From Mucilaginibacter gracilis (lineage in GTDB: Bacteria; Bacteroidota; Bacteroidia; Sphingobacteriales; Sphingobacteriaceae): a DNA stretch of 64,000 nucleotides. Under the pieces are notes generated by a model. The model was not told the origin of the DNA, did no database searches, and saw nothing but the letters and a program-made list of their open reading frames with translations. The DNA is taken from NCBI RefSeq assembly GCF_003633615.1, contig NZ_RBKU01000001.1, forward strand, positions 2,976,001 through 3,040,000. The letters run 5' to 3'. The position numbers and the translations under genes are program-made. How positions within the stretch are numbered: position 1 is the first letter of the stretch; each line of letters opens with the position of its first letter. This document shows positions 61,564-64,000 of the stretch, one piece after another.

Positions 61564-62892
61564 TTACTTCAGTACCTTAATAAAATCAATAACTGCCGTC
61601 ATAAATTCGGGTTTTATTGGTAATGAGGGGTCGTTATAAGTGGCCTGGTTTTTCTCGGGGTCGGCAGGTGCGGCTTTCAACACATGGTTCATGCCATCAA
61701 TTATTTTTAAGGTAGCTTCCGATTTTCCCTTCTTTAATTTTTCGGCATCGGCAACAGTAACCTGAGTATCTGTTGTGCCTTGTAAAATAAGTACCGATGT
61801 TTTTATCTTTTTAATAACCCTTACCGGGTCGTACGAAATCCAGGTCATTAAATAGTTTTGTATGCTTGGGCGGGCAATAAAGTATAAAGCAGGGTCAACA
61901 CGGGGTACGGTTTTGCCTTTTCTCAAACTATCTAAAATTCCCTTAAATTCCTCCTGCACGGCAGGCGGCTTAACCTTCATTTGTTCTATCAAAACATCAT
62001 AAGCAGGTCTGCCTGCTCCAGCGACAGATATCATGCCGTTCACAGGTTCGCTGTAAGCAGTTATCATTCCAATGAGCGAACCCTCGCTATGGCCCAGTAT
62101 AACAAACTTCGAAAATCGTTTATCCTCTTTAAGTGATAATAACATTGCCGAAGCATCATCTACAAAATCTGTAAACTTGGTATCCGCTTCTTTTGACGAT
62201 GAGGTACTTTTACCAATGCCGCGTTTATCATAACGCACGCTGGCTATGCCTGCTTTACCAAGGCCTTCGGCAATGTATTTGTAGGTGTTAGTGTTTAAAC
62301 CTTGTGTACTGTTACCATTCCTGTCCGTTGGCCCCGATCCGGCTATGATTAATACAAGCGGCAATTTCTCTGGTGCATCCTTTGGCATGGTAAGTGTGCC
62401 CGACAAGGTGCCGGCCAGGGTTTTTAAAACAATAGGCGATTCGGTTACCGATGGATCAACGGTTTCAACGCTTGCCGGTTTAACATCGGCACTTTTATTA
62501 GGTGCAGCACTGGGTGGTATGGGTTTATTAGGTTTAAAATATAAGCCATTAACCTGCTTTAAACTACTTAGTGATAAAATGATGAGTAAGGCATCGTTTT
62601 GGTACTCGCCTTTGTACACCGCAGCACCGTTTGCATATTGCATAAAGGTGGTTTGTTTTAACGGGCCCAATTGCGCCTTCATTTGGTCAAACAGTGCGCT
62701 AACCTTATCAACCGGCAGTGCGCTTTTCATAATAGGGTCAAATAAGTTGTACAGGCTATCGGGCTTGTTATTGTTGTAATAGCGTTGTATCTGGGCTATT
62801 GCTGTTCTGTCGGCGGCTTGTTCGGTAGTTTGGGCATGTGTAAAGGTTGCAGTAAGCAGCAGGGCCAAACAAAGTGTTATTAATTTTATCAT
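61564..62892 (-). CDS. Secreted alpha/beta hydrolase with N-terminal DUF3887-like domain
   Basis: A 442-residue protein with a signal peptide (MIKLITLCLALLLTATFTHAQ). An N-terminal DUF3887-like region (about 25-130: IAQIQRYYNNNKPDSLYNLF and the GPLKQT segment) is followed by a Ser hydrolase with nucleophile Ser269 in GHSEGS, an oxyanion strand LVLIIAGSGPTDRNGNS and catalytic DGMNHV late in the chain. Substrate unknown; this architecture is common in Bacteroidota. Lone minus-strand gene. Confidence 0.88.
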   Translation of the reverse strand: MIKLITLCLALLLTATFTHAQTTEQAADRTAIAQIQRYYNNNKPDSLYNLFDPIMKSALPVDKVSALFDQMKAQLGPLKQTTFMQYANGAAVYKGEYQNDALLIILSLSSLKQVNGLYFKPNKPIPPSAAPNKSADVKPASVETVDPSVTESPIVLKTLAGTLSGTLTMPKDAPEKLPLVLIIAGSGPTDRNGNSTQGLNTNTYKYIAEGLGKAGIASVRYDKRGIGKSTSSSKEADTKFTDFVDDASAMLLSLKEDKRFSKFVILGHSEGSLIGMITAYSEPVNGMISVAGAGRPAYDVLIEQMKVKPPAVQEEFKGILDSLRKGKTVPRVDPALYFIARPSIQNYLMTWISYDPVRVIKKIKTSVLILQGTTDTQVTVADAEKLKKGKSEATLKIIDGMNHVLKAAPADPEKNQATYNDPSLPIKPEFMTAVIDFIKVLK

Positions 62893-63016
62893 CGTAAATA
62901 ATAGAGGCTTTATAGCTACGAAAATACTAAATTTATTTGTGCTTCATTTTTCATTATCATTAATTAGCATATCATTAAACCAAATGCTTTTTTTAGGCTC
63001 TTACTTAAAAATAAAT

Positions 63017-63421
63017 ATGATGAAGAAGATAATGTTGATAGTATTGATGCTTGCCGGAGCTGTTACGTTTGCCAATGCTCAATACAGCACCCGCGTTAAA
63101 AAAACGCCCGAAGAGCGTGCTGCCCAGCAAACCAAAATGATGCAGAGAAAGTTAAACCTAAATGCCAGCCAGGCCGAGCAGATAAACGCTATTTTGCTTG
63201 AAAAAATTACTAAAGCGAGCGAACCGAAAATGAAAGGTGTTAAAGGCGGCCACTTGCGTAAAATGGAAATTGCCGCCGATGCCGATAAAAAAATAAATGC
63301 CGTTTTAAACCCCGATCAGCAAAGGCAATATGCCCTGATTGAAGAGAAAGTAAAGGAAAAGGCCATAGAGCGTAAAAAAAATAAAGCCGCTCACACTATG
63401 CAAACAACGCCGGCGCAGTAA
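63017..63421 (+). CDS. Spy/LTXXQ-like small periplasmic protein
   Basis: 135 residues from the ATG at 63017 (or 63020), which gives a signal peptide (MKKIMLIVLMLAGAVTFANAQ). The mature chain is basic and helical with RKLNLNASQAEQINAILLEK and the closing NPDQQRQYALIEEKVKEKA, as in Spy/CpxP-like and DUF4890-like Bacteroidota proteins. It probably senses or chaperones periplasmic stress; no regulator is adjacent. The start 26 codons upstream is not used because it precedes the signal peptide. Confidence 0.8.
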   Translation: MMKKIMLIVLMLAGAVTFANAQYSTRVKKTPEERAAQQTKMMQRKLNLNASQAEQINAILLEKITKASEPKMKGVKGGHLRKMEIAADADKKINAVLNPDQQRQYALIEEKVKEKAIERKKNKAAHTMQTTPAQ

Positions 63422-63426
63422 AACGG

Positions 63427-63510
63427 TGTCATTGTGAGCGATAGCGTGGCAACCGCACATAAGCCGAGCCGCTATACAGGGCAAACATACCTGTGTGCGG
63501 TTGCTTCATT
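63427..63510. repeat. REP/MITE-like element, forward copy
   Basis: GCAACCGCACA (63449-63459) pairs with TGTGCGGTTGC (63494-63504). It is the inverted counterpart of 58532-58632, with the same GAGCGATAGCGTGGCAA flank and CCGAGCCGCTATACAGGGC loop, so the pair shows mobility or gene conversion of a ~90-bp element. Confidence 0.75.
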
Positions 63511-63514
63511 CTTT

Positions 63515-63605
63515 AATGATTGAAGGATTGAGTGATTGAAGGATTGAATTTCAATGATTTATTGAAAAAATATAATTCATTCAATCACTCAATCCTTCAA
63601 TCATT
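63515..63605. repeat. Word-repeat hairpin, ATTGAAGGATTGAGTG family
   Basis: A perfect 26-bp inverted repeat: 63515-63540 (AATGATTGAAGGATTGAG, then TGATTGAA) with 63580-63605. The loop is 39 nt. Words ATTGAAGG and ATTGAGTG repeat in each arm. It is directly next to the REP-like element and between two convergent genes, so it may stop transcription. Confidence 0.8.
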
Positions 63606-63629
63606 ATCTCAATGACAACTTTTGTTTAC

Positions 63630-64000
63630 CTAACCTATCTTATCCATCTCGCCCTTAACAAATGCCGCAAGCTCTTTTACATACGATGCGCTGAAATCAA
63701 ATTTTATGCCTGCGGTTTGGTATATTTCGGTAATGGTTTTGGTGTAACCCAGTTTTAAGGCATCCATATATTGCTGCAGGCCCTTTTCGGGATTTTCTTT
63801 ATAGTTTTTCCAAACGGCTATTGCACCTAACTGGGCCATGCCATATTCAATGTAGTAAAAAGGCACCTCAAAAATGTGCAACTGTTTTTGCCAAAGGTTT
63901 TGCTTGGCGTCATCGTTGCCCGTCCAGTCAACAAAGTTGGCGCCAAAGCGGTCAAATATCTGTGTCCAGGCACTGGTGCGCTGCTCATCGGTATGATCTG
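63630..64000 (-). CDS. Partial M3 family oligoendopeptidase, C-terminus
   Basis: The minus-strand frame runs from the stop at 63630 to the window edge without an internal stop, about 123 codons. It reads SAWTQIFDRFGANFVDW, then LWQKQLHIFEVPFYYIEYG and MAQLGAIAVWKNYKENPEKG, the C-terminal helical region of M3/M3B oligoendopeptidases. The zinc-binding HEFGH site lies upstream and outside the window. The family digests short peptides, mostly in the cytoplasm. Confidence 0.85.
   Translation of the reverse strand, partial: DHTDEQRTSAWTQIFDRFGANFVDWTGNDDAKQNLWQKQLHIFEVPFYYIEYGMAQLGAIAVWKNYKENPEKGLQQYMDALKLGYTKTITEIYQTAGIKFDFSASYVKELAAFVKGEMDKIG

Noticed and set aside
63449..63504. Simple terminator for the Spy-like gene
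   Set aside because: The stem has a 34-nt loop, no T-run, and a second inverted copy elsewhere, so a repeat element is a better reading.

Overview
The window looks like a chromosome segment from a Bacteroidota bacterium of the family Sphingobacteriaceae, most like Mucilaginibacter or Pedobacter. This is an inference from gene content, not a database match. Supporting signs are TAnnTTTG-type promoter boxes, lack of strong Shine-Dalgarno sites, many SPI/SPII-secreted proteins, an XrtN exosortase system, GH92, TonB-plug and DUF2339/DUF3999 proteins, YpdA, and an outer-membrane beta-barrel relic. Gene density is high and nearly everything is chromosomal housekeeping or envelope biology. I see no prophage, insertion sequence, rRNA or CRISPR array.

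Layout. 1-4 kb: XrtN exosortase, its presumed single VIT-domain substrate with a C-terminal VPEP sorting tail, and the start of a third gene, all on the minus strand. 4-10 kb: a two-DTG pepsin-like lipoprotein, a DUF2339/DUF3999 membrane pair, a small membrane protein and an SGNH hydrolase. 10-18.6 kb: the bacterial alpha-2-macroglobulin / PBP1C pair, with a 97-bp palindromic element between the two genes. 18.7-22.9 kb: a six-gene operon headed by a GbsR-type regulator (DCC thiol protein, TIGR01777 epimerase, SRPBCC membrane protein, DUF5519 protein, unknown protein); its promoter carries a perfect palindrome. 23-36 kb: TetR regulator, two OsmC proteins, S9 peptidase with an SpmA/SpmB fusion, DinB and VOC proteins, metZ, acetate transporter, gpmA, GH92 mannosidase, and a PIN toxin with its partner. 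36-46 kb: ruvB, a polyprenol-phosphate sugar transferase, tRNA-Arg(UCU), DNA polymerase IV, a 2H phosphoesterase, SRP RNA, GNAT and YpdA, a YXWGXW-type protein, a DJ-1/PfpI protein and a LysR regulator. 46-54 kb: M1 peptidase, ArsC-like protein, a beta-barrel relic next to pth, HicB/HicA, asd, a threonine-dehydrogenase-like protein and yebC. 54-64 kb: DUF2442, a protein with four PKLGFKPKFK repeats, an MG2/plug protein, DUF885, DinB, an alpha/beta hydrolase, a Spy-like protein and the C-terminus of an M3 oligoendopeptidase.

The most unusual signal lies between genes. At least seven intergenic gaps hold long hairpins whose arms are built from short, degenerate, tandemly repeated words. Some word families recur at distant loci (the AGAATCAAG family near 30.0 and 52.1 kb; the ATCTTCC family near 33.3 and 50.2 kb), and several stems are perfect over 25-26 bp. 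A second class is REP/MITE-like: an element of roughly 90 bp with a GCAAYCGCAC inverted repeat is present in opposite orientations near 58.6 and 63.5 kb, with shorter relatives near 54.4 and 54.8 kb. These, the palindromic operator of the GbsR operon, and the twin 22-bp boxes upstream of the XrtN operon are the best candidates for undescribed biology here.
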